Shown: in pieces, positions 35,655 to 43,916 of the stretch | How positions within the stretch are numbered: position 1 is the first letter of the stretch | Layout: each line of letters begins with the position of its first letter | Origin: Deltaproteobacteria bacterium | GTDB taxonomy: Bacteria; Desulfobacterota; Binatia; UTPRO1 | NCBI GenBank assembly: GCA_020852955.1 | Contig: JADYZW010000030.1 | Location: 1-64,000, forward strand | Reading direction: 5' to 3' | Length of the DNA stretch: 64,000 bases | The notes under the pieces: generated by a model | Told to the model about the DNA's origin: nothing | What the model saw: only the letters and a program-made list of their open reading frames with translations | Databases searched by the model: none | Program-made: the position numbers and the translations under genes

Positions 35655-35663
35655 GCGGCGCCG

Positions 35664-36764
35664 TCAGACGTTGAAGCGGAAGTGCAGCACGTCGCCGTCC
35701 TGCACCGCGTAGTCCTTGCCCTCGACGCGGAACACGCCGGCGGCGCGGCAGCCGGCCTCGCCCCGGTGGGCGACGAAGTCGGCGTACGACATCACCTCGG
35801 CGCGGATGAAGCCGCGCTCGAAGTCGGTGTGGATCACCGAGGCCGCCTTCGGCGCCTTCCAGCCGCGCTCGATCGTCCAGGCGCGCGCTTCCTTCGGCCC
35901 GGCCGTGAAGTAGCTCACGAGCCCGAGGACCGCGTAGCCCTCGCGGATCACCTGCTCGATGCCGCTCGACGCGATACCGTAGCTCTGCAGGAACTCGGCG
36001 CGTTCGCCGTCGTCGAGCCCGACGAGCTCGGCCTCGACCTTCGCCGAGATCTTGATGACGTGGGCCTGCCGCGGCTCGGCCCAGGCGCGCAGCGCGTCGA
36101 CGTGGACGTTGTCCTTGGCGAGCGCGCCCTCGTCGACGTTGGCGCAGAAGATGACCGGCTTCGACGTGATGAGCCCGAGCTCCTGGAAGAGCACGGCGCC
36201 ATGGGCCGAGGCGCGCTCGGGAAACGCGACCGCCGGCAGGCCCTTCTGGAAATGCTCGACGAGCCGCTTCGCGACCTCGAGCTGCGCCGCCGCGTCTTTG
36301 TCTCCCTTCGCCTTCTTGGTGAGGCGGTCGATGCGCCCCTCCGCCATCTGGAGATCCGCGAGGGCGAGCTCGGTCTCGATCACCTCGACGTCGCGCACCG
36401 GGTTCACCGAGCCGTCGACGTGGACGACGTCGGCGTCGTCGAAGCAGCGCACCACGTGGACGATCGCCGCGGTCTCGCGGATGTGGGCGAGGAACTGGTT
36501 GCCGAGCCCCTCGCCGGTCGACGCGCCTTTCACGAGTCCAGCGATGTCGACGAACTCGACGGTCGCCGCAACGATGCGCTCGGGGTCGACGATCGCCGCG
36601 AGCTTCGCCAGCCGCTCGTCGGGAACCGGCACGACCGCCTTGTTCGGCTCGATCGTGCAGAAGGGATAGTTCGCGGCTTCCGCATTCTGCGCCCTGGTGA
36701 GGGCGTTGAAGAGCGTGGACTTGCCCACGTTCGGAAGGCCAACGATGCCGATGCTCAGTCCCAC
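35664..36764 (-). CDS. ychF: Redox-regulated ATPase YchF (Obg-family)
   Basis: A 366-aa P-loop ATPase, full length for YchF/OLA1. G1 is GLPNVGKST (9-17), switch/G3 is [18 protein letters not shown], and the G4 position reads FCANVDE, the NxxE variant that gives ATP rather than GTP preference. The C-terminal TGS domain ([21 protein letters not shown], ending LHFRFNV) is complete. The protein binds ribosomes and takes part in stress and redox control of translation in species studied. ATG 36764. It is a core, single-copy chromosomal gene, which argues that this stretch is not a plasmid or island. Confidence 0.96.
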   Translation of the reverse strand: MGLSIGIVGLPNVGKSTLFNALTRAQNAEAANYPFCTIEPNKAVVPVPDERLAKLAAIVDPERIVAATVEFVDIAGLVKGASTGEGLGNQFLAHIRETAAIVHVVRCFDDADVVHVDGSVNPVRDVEVIETELALADLQMAEGRIDRLTKKAKGDKDAAAQLEVAKRLVEHFQKGLPAVAFPERASAHGAVLFQELGLITSKPVIFCANVDEGALAKDNVHVDALRAWAEPRQAHVIKISAKVEAELVGLDDGERAEFLQSYGIASSGIEQVIREGYAVLGLVSYFTAGPKEARAWTIERGWKAPKAASVIHTDFERGFIRAEVMSYADFVAHRGEAGCRAAGVFRVEGKDYAVQDGDVLHFRFNV

Positions 36765-36886
36765 GGTGGATGCTCCGGAACCGAACTAGGTAGCCCGGAC
36801 CTCGGCCATCGGCAAGTCGCGCCGCGCACCATGCGCGCCGCGGTCCTCGAAGATCCAGGGGCCGTCGTTCCCGGGAGCTCGCGTCC

Positions 36887-37978
36887 TCACGGACGATGGC
36901 GGACGACGAGACGCGCGAGCTCTCGCGCCGCTCCCGACACGAGGGCGCGGAAGAGCAGGCGTTCCGGCGAGCCGTCGCTGAACGCGCCCGCGATCGCTCG
37001 CAAGGTGAACGGGGTGAGGCGGTGTCCCGGTGCGATCGCGAAGATCGGCTCCCAGATCATCGGCTGGGCGCTCGCCTTGAACGCCTCGAGGCCGCGGAAA
37101 TTGTAGAAGCGGCGGCCGTGGGCGCGGATCCAGTGCAACGCGAGGCGGAGCCACGCCGGTTGACCGTCGAAGATCACGCCCGCCTGCTCGGAGAGCGGCG
37201 AGAGGCCGAGGGTCGCGTAGCGGGCGCCGGCATCGTCGAACGCGCGCATGGCGGCGTCGATCAAGAGGTGCGTGGTGCCGTTCGGAGCCGCGCGCCGGCG
37301 CGGCCACTGCTCGACGAGCCATCCTTCACGGGCGGGAATAGCGGTCGCGACGAGAAACCCGACGACGTCGTCGCCGCGCTCGGCGACGAAGATCCGCCGG
37401 TCGCCGAGGGTGTCGAGGAGGTCGGGCGTGACGAGGAAATGGAGCGGTGGCAGCCCGCGCGTGTCGAGCCACTCCCGGAGCACGCTTCGCAGCGCCTCCG
37501 ACCTCGCGGCGCGCTCGGGCGACCACTCGCATACCTCGACGCCCTTGTTGCGGGCGCGATTCAGTTGCGCCCGCAGCGACGATTTGTGTCGAACGATCTC
37601 CGCCCAGGCACTCGGCTCCCAGCTCGGCTGCGCCCCGATGCGGACGAGCGAGTGGTCGCTGCGGCCGGCGTACGCCTGCTCGAGCCGGCTGCCGGCGCCG
37701 AAGAAGACGACGCGCGCGCCGCGGGCGTGCGCGTCGTCCTCGAGCTCGCGCGCGACGGCGGCGAGCCGTTCGGGAACGCAGACCGGGGCGCCGGCGATGA
37801 TCCACACCCGTGCGAACGCCGCGTAGCCGGCGACGGCGTCGCGGGCGCTCGAGAACCACAGGCGCATCCCCGGATTGAGGATCTGGTAGGCGACGGCGTT
37901 CCAGCCGTGGCGCATGACCAGCGTCCTCGCGGCGATCCACGAGTCGTCAGGAGGCAATGTCCGCCGAGGAGCGGACAC
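36887..37978 (-). CDS. DUF2156 / phosphatidylglycerol lysyltransferase-type C-terminal domain protein
   Basis: A ~363-aa soluble protein matching the GNAT-fold domain of MprF/LPG synthases (DUF2156) without the flippase membrane part. Typical blocks are [66 protein letters not shown] and [14 protein letters not shown] (the conserved FKxKF-like region). Stand-alone members are aminoacyl- or acyl-transferases of mostly unknown substrate. The GTG at 37978, 9 nt after the SDR stop, keeps the conserved segment before MRHGW; ATG 37915 would cut it. It is probably translated together with the SDR gene upstream. Membrane-lipid aminoacylation is inferred from family only. Confidence 0.78.
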   Translation of the reverse strand: MSAPRRTLPPDDSWIAARTLVMRHGWNAVAYQILNPGMRLWFSSARDAVAGYAAFARVWIIAGAPVCVPERLAAVARELEDDAHARGARVVFFGAGSRLEQAYAGRSDHSLVRIGAQPSWEPSAWAEIVRHKSSLRAQLNRARNKGVEVCEWSPERAARSEALRSVLREWLDTRGLPPLHFLVTPDLLDTLGDRRIFVAERGDDVVGFLVATAIPAREGWLVEQWPRRRAAPNGTTHLLIDAAMRAFDDAGARYATLGLSPLSEQAGVIFDGQPAWLRLALHWIRAHGRRFYNFRGLEAFKASAQPMIWEPIFAIAPGHRLTPFTLRAIAGAFSDGSPERLLFRALVSGAARELARLVVRHRP

Positions 37979-37986
37979 GCCGCGGG

Positions 37987-38904
37987 TTACCCCTTGCTCC
38001 CGAAGAGCCCCGCCATGAGCTTCGGGACGTTGGCGCCCGCGCTCGGGTACTCCTGCGCGTCCGTGAGGTCGGCGATCTTCGGGAAGCTCGCCGCGATCTG
38101 CTCGACGCTCGGGATCGCGTCGATGCCGAGGGTGACGCCGGGGCTCTCGACCATCGCGGCGCGCGCGTAGTGTCCGCCGCCGGCGGTGAAGATGCCGCCG
38201 GTGAAGGTGTTCTCCTCGCTGCAGAGATACGCGACCATCGCCGACACGAACTCGGGCTTGAGCTTCTCCATCGTGGCTTCGTCCATCACCGTCCCCATGA
38301 GGCGACTCTTCGCGATCGGCGCGATGGTGTTGGCGAGGACGCCGAACTTCTGCCCTTCCAGCTTCACCGTGTTCATGAGGCCGACGATGCCGAGCTTCGC
38401 CGCCGAGTAGTTGGCCTGACCGAAGTTGCCGTAGAGGCCGGCGGCGGAGGTGGTGAAGATCACGCGGCCGTAGCCGTTCTGGCGCATGGCGGGGAGCGCG
38501 GCGCGCGTCACGTAGTAGCTGCCGTTCAGGTGCACCTCGAGGACGCGTGTCCACTCCTCCGGCGTCATCTTCGCGATGCTCTTGTCGCGAAGGATGCCGG
38601 CGTTGTTGACGACGATGTCGAGGCGGCCGAAGGCTTCGACGGCGGCGGCGATCATCTTCTCGCCGCCCTCCCAGGTGTCGACCGAGTCGTAGTTGGCGAC
38701 GGCGTCGCCGCCCATGGCCTTGATCTCGGTCACGACCCGATCCGCCATCGTCGTGCCGCTGCCGGTGCCGTCGGTGTTGCCGCCGAGGTCGTTCACGACC
38801 ACCTTGGCGCCGCGGGCGCCGAACAGGAGGGCGTGGGAGCGGCCGAGGCCGCCGCCCGCGCCGGTCACCAGGGCGACACGCCCGTCGAATCGAATCTCGC
38901 TCAT
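37987..38904 (-). CDS. Short-chain dehydrogenase (HSD17B4/MFE-2-type 3-hydroxyacyl-CoA dehydrogenase-like)
   Basis: A 305-aa SDR. Cofactor motif TGAGGGLG (14-21), NNAGI, catalytic Ser in FTTSAAG, and YxxxK as Y165SAAK169. The VVNDLGGNTDGTGSG segment and the length resemble the dehydrogenase unit of peroxisomal multifunctional enzyme 2 and its bacterial homologues, which act on (3R)-hydroxyacyl-CoA. ATG 38904 has AAAGGA ~8 nt upstream. A C-terminal extension (~255-305) beyond the usual SDR fold is present. It is divergent from the thiolase-like gene, and the two could serve the same beta-oxidation-type pathway. Confidence 0.88.
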   Translation of the reverse strand: MSEIRFDGRVALVTGAGGGLGRSHALLFGARGAKVVVNDLGGNTDGTGSGTTMADRVVTEIKAMGGDAVANYDSVDTWEGGEKMIAAAVEAFGRLDIVVNNAGILRDKSIAKMTPEEWTRVLEVHLNGSYYVTRAALPAMRQNGYGRVIFTTSAAGLYGNFGQANYSAAKLGIVGLMNTVKLEGQKFGVLANTIAPIAKSRLMGTVMDEATMEKLKPEFVSAMVAYLCSEENTFTGGIFTAGGGHYARAAMVESPGVTLGIDAIPSVEQIAASFPKIADLTDAQEYPSAGANVPKLMAGLFGSKG

Positions 38905-39129
38905 CGTTCGGATCCTTTCAGTGAGGGAACGTCGTCCGGGCGTTCTTCGCGAAGGAGGCTCTCGCCAAGCACCGGCTTCGTCGGCTTCGCGCGGAGGAGG
39001 CGTAGTGCAGATGGCGGGCGCTGGCAACCTCGCTCCCCGCGGAGGGTCTCGCCCGTTCGGACGGCGCGCGACGCCCGCCGTCCGCGGGCGGGCGCTCGGG
39101 CCCGTCGTGGTGTAGGGTGCCGAGCCATC

Positions 39130-40674
39130 GTGCTCGAGACCGCCACCCCCGTCATCGTCGGCGTCGGACAGTTCGCGGAGGCGCCGGGGCTGCCGGGCTA
39201 CGGCGCCCGCGGGCCGGTCGAGATCGCCGCCGAGGCGGCGCGCGCCGCGCTCGCCGACGCGCGGGCGCCGCGCCCGCTCGCCGCCGAGATCGACGTCGTC
39301 GCGACGACCCGCACGTTCCACGATTCGGTGCCGATCCTCGCCTCGCCGTTCGGTACGTCGAACAACTTTCCGCGCGCGATCGCCGCGCGCGTCGGCGCCG
39401 CGCCGCGCCGCGCGATCTGGGAGGACGCGGGCGGTAATACGCCGCAGGACCTCGTGAGCGAGATGAGCGAGCTGTTGCACGCCGGCGGGGCGCGGATGGT
39501 GCTGCTGGCGGGCGGCGAGGCGGTTTCGACCGCGCGCCATCTCCAGACGACGGGAGGGCGCGCCGCCTGGTCCGAGACGATCGACGGCGACGTCGAGGAT
39601 CGGCTCGGCGACATCGCGAAGATGGTCTCCGAGGCCGAGATCCGCCACCGCATCTACACGCCGGCGCCGAGCTACGCGCTCGCCGAGCACGCGCGGCGCG
39701 GCCGGCTCGGTCTCGGGCGCGCGGCGTACGCGCGCGCCATGGGCGAGCTCTTCGCGCCCTTCACCGCCGTCGCCGCCCGCAACCCGCACGCGGCGGTGCG
39801 GCGCGTCCATTCGGCGGCCGAGCTCATGGAGGTGACCGAACGGAACCGCATGATCGCCGATCCGTACCCCCGCCGCGTCGTGGCGCGCGACCAGACCAAC
39901 CAGGGCGCGGCGGTGCTGCTGACGACGATCGGCGCGGCGCGCGCGCTCGGCATCCCGGAAGGGCGCTGGGTCTACCTGCACGGCTACGCGCGCGCCGCCG
40001 AGCGTCCGCTCCTCGAGCGCGCCGACCTCGGGGGCTTTCCCGCGGCTGAGCTCGCCGGCAGGGCGGCGCTCGCGGGCGCCGGCATCGGCGTTGCCGACGT
40101 CGGGTTCTTCGACCTCTACAGCTGCTTTCCGATCGCGGTCTCGAGCGTGCGCGACGCCCTCGGGATCGCCGCCGGTGATCCCCGCGAGCTCACGGTGACC
40201 GGCGGGCTTCCGTTCTTCGGCGGACCCGGCAACAACTATTCGATGCACGCGATCGCGAGCATGGTGGAGGTCCTGCGCGTCCATCCCGGGACGTGGGGCT
40301 TCGTCGGCGCGAACGGCGGGATGCTCTCGAAGTACTCGGTCGGCGTGTACTCGACGCGGCCGCGGTCCTTCGCGATCTGCGACAGCGGGCCGGTGCAGGC
40401 CGCCGTCGAGGCGCGGGCGCCGGTCGTGGTCACGGCGCAGCCACACGGCCGCGCGACCCTCGAGAGCTTCACCGTCGTTCACGGCAAGGACGGACGTCCC
40501 GCGGTCGGTGTCGCCGTCGGCCGCTTGCCCGACGGCTCGCGTTGCATGGCGACTACCGGCAAGGGCGATGCCGCGACCCTCGCGCGATTCGCGGGCGCTG
40601 CCGATCCGCTCGGCGCGGCCATCGAGGTCACGCCGGGGGGCGCGGCGGCGAATCGCTTCGTGTTCGCGGCGTAG
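39130..40674 (+). CDS. Thiolase-like protein type 1 (acetyl-CoA acetyltransferase-like, TLP1)
   Basis: A 514-aa thiolase-fold protein with the additional C-terminal domain of TLP1 proteins. The N-domain begins ETATPVIVGVGQFAE. At the usual nucleophile loop it reads EDAGGNTPQDLVSEM, so Gly stands where classical thiolases have Cys. Later blocks are DLYSCFPIAVSSV, TVTGGLPFFGGPGNNYSMHAI and GTWGFVGANGGMLSKYSVGVYS, with the HGR/GGP-type loops. Lack of the Cys is known in this subgroup and means it may not do standard thiolysis. The GTG at 39130 starts the conserved sequence; the open frame upstream looks non-coding. It is divergent from the SDR gene (225 nt apart). Confidence 0.82.
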   Translation: MLETATPVIVGVGQFAEAPGLPGYGARGPVEIAAEAARAALADARAPRPLAAEIDVVATTRTFHDSVPILASPFGTSNNFPRAIAARVGAAPRRAIWEDAGGNTPQDLVSEMSELLHAGGARMVLLAGGEAVSTARHLQTTGGRAAWSETIDGDVEDRLGDIAKMVSEAEIRHRIYTPAPSYALAEHARRGRLGLGRAAYARAMGELFAPFTAVAARNPHAAVRRVHSAAELMEVTERNRMIADPYPRRVVARDQTNQGAAVLLTTIGAARALGIPEGRWVYLHGYARAAERPLLERADLGGFPAAELAGRAALAGAGIGVADVGFFDLYSCFPIAVSSVRDALGIAAGDPRELTVTGGLPFFGGPGNNYSMHAIASMVEVLRVHPGTWGFVGANGGMLSKYSVGVYSTRPRSFAICDSGPVQAAVEARAPVVVTAQPHGRATLESFTVVHGKDGRPAVGVAVGRLPDGSRCMATTGKGDAATLARFAGAADPLGAAIEVTPGGAAANRFVFAA

Positions 40675-40726
40675 CCCACGGTGCTGCGAGCATGAGCGCC
40701 CACGTCACGGACGGTCGTTCGGTGAG

Positions 40727-42250
40727 ATGACGTCGCGAGCTCGACTCGGCGTGCTGCGGTCCGTCGCGCCGCACGGCGTCGCGCTGGCGATCCTGCTCTG
40801 GCCGCTCGTCGGCATCGTCTTCGTTCCCATGGTGGACCTTCCCGGCCACCTCGCCATCACGCGCGTCCTCGACGACTTCTTGCGCGGCCAGTACCGCGAC
40901 TCGCTGCAGTGGAACCTCAATCCGCTCCACAAGCCGGCCTACGCGCTCCTCTACGCGGTGTTCACGCTGCTGCCGAAGTCGACGGTCGGCCCGGTCGCCG
41001 TTGGGCTGATCGTGGCGATGTTCTACGCGGCGATCTGTCACGGCGTCGCGTCGCTCGGCAGGCGCTCCGCGTCCTCGCCACTCGTCGTGGGGCTCGCGCT
41101 CCTGATCGCCATGTTCCTGTACGGCTCGGCCTTCTTTTGGGGGTTGATTCCCTTCCTCCTGAGCGTGCCGCCGGCGCTGGTCGCCTACGTCTCCTATCTC
41201 CGGGCGAGCGGCGTCGTGGACGCCGGGCCGGACCCGGCACGCCGGACGAGCGCGCGTGCGGCGCGCTTCGTGGCGGCCGCGCTGCTGGCGCACCTCGTGC
41301 ACCCGATCGCGTCGCTCTTCCTGGCGATCATGCTCGCGGGCGCCGCCGGCGCGGCCGTCGTGCTGGAGCTCGGAAGCGGTCGCGCCGCCGGCGCGGCGGC
41401 GCGCCTCCGGTCGATCGCGTGGCCGCTCGCCGGGTGGGCGTCGGCGGTGGGGGCGCTCCACGTTCTCACCGCCCCCGCGGGGCACGAGCTCGACCTCGCG
41501 CGCTCCGCGCCCGCCTTCGCCGCGCCCTTCCACGGCGTCGCGGCGGCGCGCGCCTTCCTCGCGCAGATCCCGATCGAGCTCGGCATCCTGCCGATCCGTG
41601 GGCCGGCGCCGGCGGTCGTCTCCTATCCCGCCGCCGTCGGGATCTTCCTGGCGGCGTCCTGTGCGGCCGCGCTCGCCGCGGCGATGATGCCGCGCTCGGC
41701 GGATCGGCGGGCCAGCGGGGGGCGCCCGCCGGCCACGCTCGGCCTTCCCCCGATCGCTCGACTCGTCGTCGTGCTCGTGCTGAGCGCGCTTCTCTTCCTC
41801 TTCCTCAGGCACGACATCGTCGGGCTCGGCCGGAGGCTTCTCTGGTTCCCGGTCCGCGGGCCGTGCTTCCTCGTGTTTTTCTTCGGCGTGCTCGCCGCGG
41901 CCCTGGTCCTTCGTTCGCTCGAGTCGAGCCGGGCCTCGCGGCTCGTCTCGAGCGTCCTCGCCGCGTGCGCGCTCGCGCTCGCCGCGGAGCGGAGCGCGGT
42001 ACTGCGGGTGCAGTTCGCGGCGTTCGACGGGAAGGTGCGCGCCTTCTTCCACGGCGACGTTCCGGACCGCTGGTTCCGGAGCCAGCCGTTCAGCTACGCC
42101 GATCACATCCGCGCGTACAGTTGCTACTTCGACGACGCCTGTCCGGATCACCGCGCGCTGTTCTTCTCGATCTACCCGGACGACGCGACGATCTACCCCG
42201 TCTCCAAGGCTCCCACCGGGATCCTGCGATCGCCGGGCGATTTCCGTTGA
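40727..42250 (+). CDS. Multi-pass membrane protein of unknown function
   Basis: A 507-aa protein with about ten hydrophobic helices and a soluble C-terminus (~425-507, VRAFFHGDVPDRWFRSQPFSY...). The first loop has VDLPGHLAITRVLDDF. It resembles uncharacterised bacterial GT-C-like membrane proteins, but I see no diagnostic motif. ATG 40727, 52 nt after the thiolase-like stop. Whether the two are co-transcribed is unclear, since the product shows no metabolic link. The short ending YPVSKAPTGILRSPGDFR is soluble. Confidence 0.62.
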   Translation: MTSRARLGVLRSVAPHGVALAILLWPLVGIVFVPMVDLPGHLAITRVLDDFLRGQYRDSLQWNLNPLHKPAYALLYAVFTLLPKSTVGPVAVGLIVAMFYAAICHGVASLGRRSASSPLVVGLALLIAMFLYGSAFFWGLIPFLLSVPPALVAYVSYLRASGVVDAGPDPARRTSARAARFVAAALLAHLVHPIASLFLAIMLAGAAGAAVVLELGSGRAAGAAARLRSIAWPLAGWASAVGALHVLTAPAGHELDLARSAPAFAAPFHGVAAARAFLAQIPIELGILPIRGPAPAVVSYPAAVGIFLAASCAAALAAAMMPRSADRRASGGRPPATLGLPPIARLVVVLVLSALLFLFLRHDIVGLGRRLLWFPVRGPCFLVFFFGVLAAALVLRSLESSRASRLVSSVLAACALALAAERSAVLRVQFAAFDGKVRAFFHGDVPDRWFRSQPFSYADHIRAYSCYFDDACPDHRALFFSIYPDDATIYPVSKAPTGILRSPGDFR

Positions 42251-42352
42251 CTCGACGGCGCCGGCGGCGCTAGTCCGGAACGACGACGCCCCCCATCGTA
42301 CCTCCGCGTCGTTGCGCCGGTCGTCCAGGTCCGCAGAGCGAGGGAGGTTCCC

Positions 42353-43894
42353 ATGTGGTTCGTTCGCGTCGTGGCGGTCGCATCGTTGCTGGCGTTGTCG
42401 GCGTCGCGCGGGCGCGCGCAGGTGTCGTGCGCCGATCCGGACAACCTCTGTACCGGCGATCCCTGCACCATCACCACCGTGACGGTGCAGTCGCCGTGCG
42501 TCGTGGACTTCGGCGCCCGCGATCTGGTCATCGCGGGCACGATCGACGTGCCGGACGGCGGCACGCTGGACTTCACGGCCGAGTCGATCCTCCAGCAGGG
42601 TCCGATCGACGGCCGCCACGTCGGGAACGGCGCCGGCGCCGGGGCCGCGGTCACGCTCGAGTCGACCGTCGGCGACATCGAGCTCCGCGGCGAGATCGAC
42701 GTGACCGGCACCGCGGCGAGCGGGTCGATCGACGTTACGGCGGCGGGGAATCTCCTCGTGAAGGACAACCTGAACGCCAAGACCTCGGGTGCCAACGTCA
42801 CGGCCGCGGGCGGTACGATCGCCCTCACCGCGGGCGGGATCCTCGAGACCGACCAGACCGCGGTCGTCGACGCGCAGGGCAGCGACGCGACCGCCGGAGG
42901 CGCGATTTCGATCGGCGGCGGCGGGGACGTTCTCGTGCGGGGCCGGGTGCGTGCGGAGGGCCGGCCGGGCGGCACGATCGCCATCGGCAGCGCCACGGGA
43001 AGCGTCACGGTGGAGAATCACCTCCGGGTCAACTCGATCCTGAACGCCGGGGCGATCACCGTTGGCGCCGCCGCCGACGTCACGCTGCGCCAGGAGGTGC
43101 TGGCGAGCGGGGAGAACGGGGAAGGCGGCGACGTGCTCGTCGCGACCCCGAACGGCGACGTGACGATCGAGGACAAGGTCCGGGTCGGCGGCCAGACCCT
43201 CGGCGGGTCGTTCCTGGTCTCGGCGCCGAGCGGTACCGTTACGACCTGGGCGCCGATCCTGGCCCGGGCCGGTACGGGCGGACTCGTGGACGTCGCGGCG
43301 GCCACCGTCGTGCCCAAACAGGACATCGACGCGCGCGGTCGTACGGGCGACGGCGGAGGGGTCGAGCTTACGGCCAGCGCCGCGCTCGATCTGGTGAAGG
43401 CGGACATCGACGCGAGCGGCAAGGTGAACGGCGGGACGATCACGCTGGCGGGCGATCCCGCGAGCGGCGACGTCGCCGTCGATGCCAGCAAGCTCCGGGT
43501 GAAGGGCAGCTCGGGCAGCGGGGGGGTGCTCACGATCTCGGCAGCGGCGGGACTGGTGGCGATCGGCACCGCCACGGTGGAGCTCACGTCCAAGACGGCG
43601 GGCGGTCAAGCGGCGATCGACGGCGTCGGCATCGCGGTCGGCCAGAAGACGCGCTTCCTCGCCCGGGACGGCGGCGAGGTGCGCTTCGCGCAGAGCGGCG
43701 CGGGGTCGTTCAGCCTGGCGGGGACCTACGACGTGCGCTCGGGCGGTGTGGTCGAAGCGCTCGCGCCGGTCGGTAGCCTGACGGCGACCGGCAAAGCGAC
43801 GACCGGAGGCGGCTGTGTCGGCATGTCGGCGGGCGGAACGCTCGATACGACGCAGCTCAACGCCGACGTCGCGATCACGCCGAGCTGCCCGTAG
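42353..43894 (+). CDS. Secreted repeat-rich protein, probable beta-helix/filamentous-haemagglutinin-like
   Basis: A 513-aa exported protein with signal peptide (~1-22) followed by SCADPDNLCTGDPCTITTVTVQ with four early Cys. The rest is a Gly/Ala/Val/Thr/Asp-rich array of ~18-22-residue units (for example GDIELRGEIDVTGTAASGS, GDVTIEDKVRVGGQTLGGS, LVKADIDASGKVNGGTI), typical of right-handed beta-helices. The last segment has GGCVGMSAGG and a final Cys-Pro. There is no autotransporter barrel or anchor in the frame, so export to the surface would need a partner. ATG 42353 has GGGAGG 6 nt upstream. Family unknown; surface adhesin or structural role is an inference. Confidence 0.72.
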   Translation: MWFVRVVAVASLLALSASRGRAQVSCADPDNLCTGDPCTITTVTVQSPCVVDFGARDLVIAGTIDVPDGGTLDFTAESILQQGPIDGRHVGNGAGAGAAVTLESTVGDIELRGEIDVTGTAASGSIDVTAAGNLLVKDNLNAKTSGANVTAAGGTIALTAGGILETDQTAVVDAQGSDATAGGAISIGGGGDVLVRGRVRAEGRPGGTIAIGSATGSVTVENHLRVNSILNAGAITVGAAADVTLRQEVLASGENGEGGDVLVATPNGDVTIEDKVRVGGQTLGGSFLVSAPSGTVTTWAPILARAGTGGLVDVAAATVVPKQDIDARGRTGDGGGVELTASAALDLVKADIDASGKVNGGTITLAGDPASGDVAVDASKLRVKGSSGSGGVLTISAAAGLVAIGTATVELTSKTAGGQAAIDGVGIAVGQKTRFLARDGGEVRFAQSGAGSFSLAGTYDVRSGGVVEALAPVGSLTATGKATTGGGCVGMSAGGTLDTTQLNADVAITPSCP

Positions 43895-43916
43895 ATCCCG
43901 ACGACGTTTCGGATCG

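Noticed and set aside
35648-35663. Hairpin GGCGC-N6-GCGCC between the DUF3109-like and ychF stops as a terminator
   Set aside because: The stem is short and no T-run follows on either strand.
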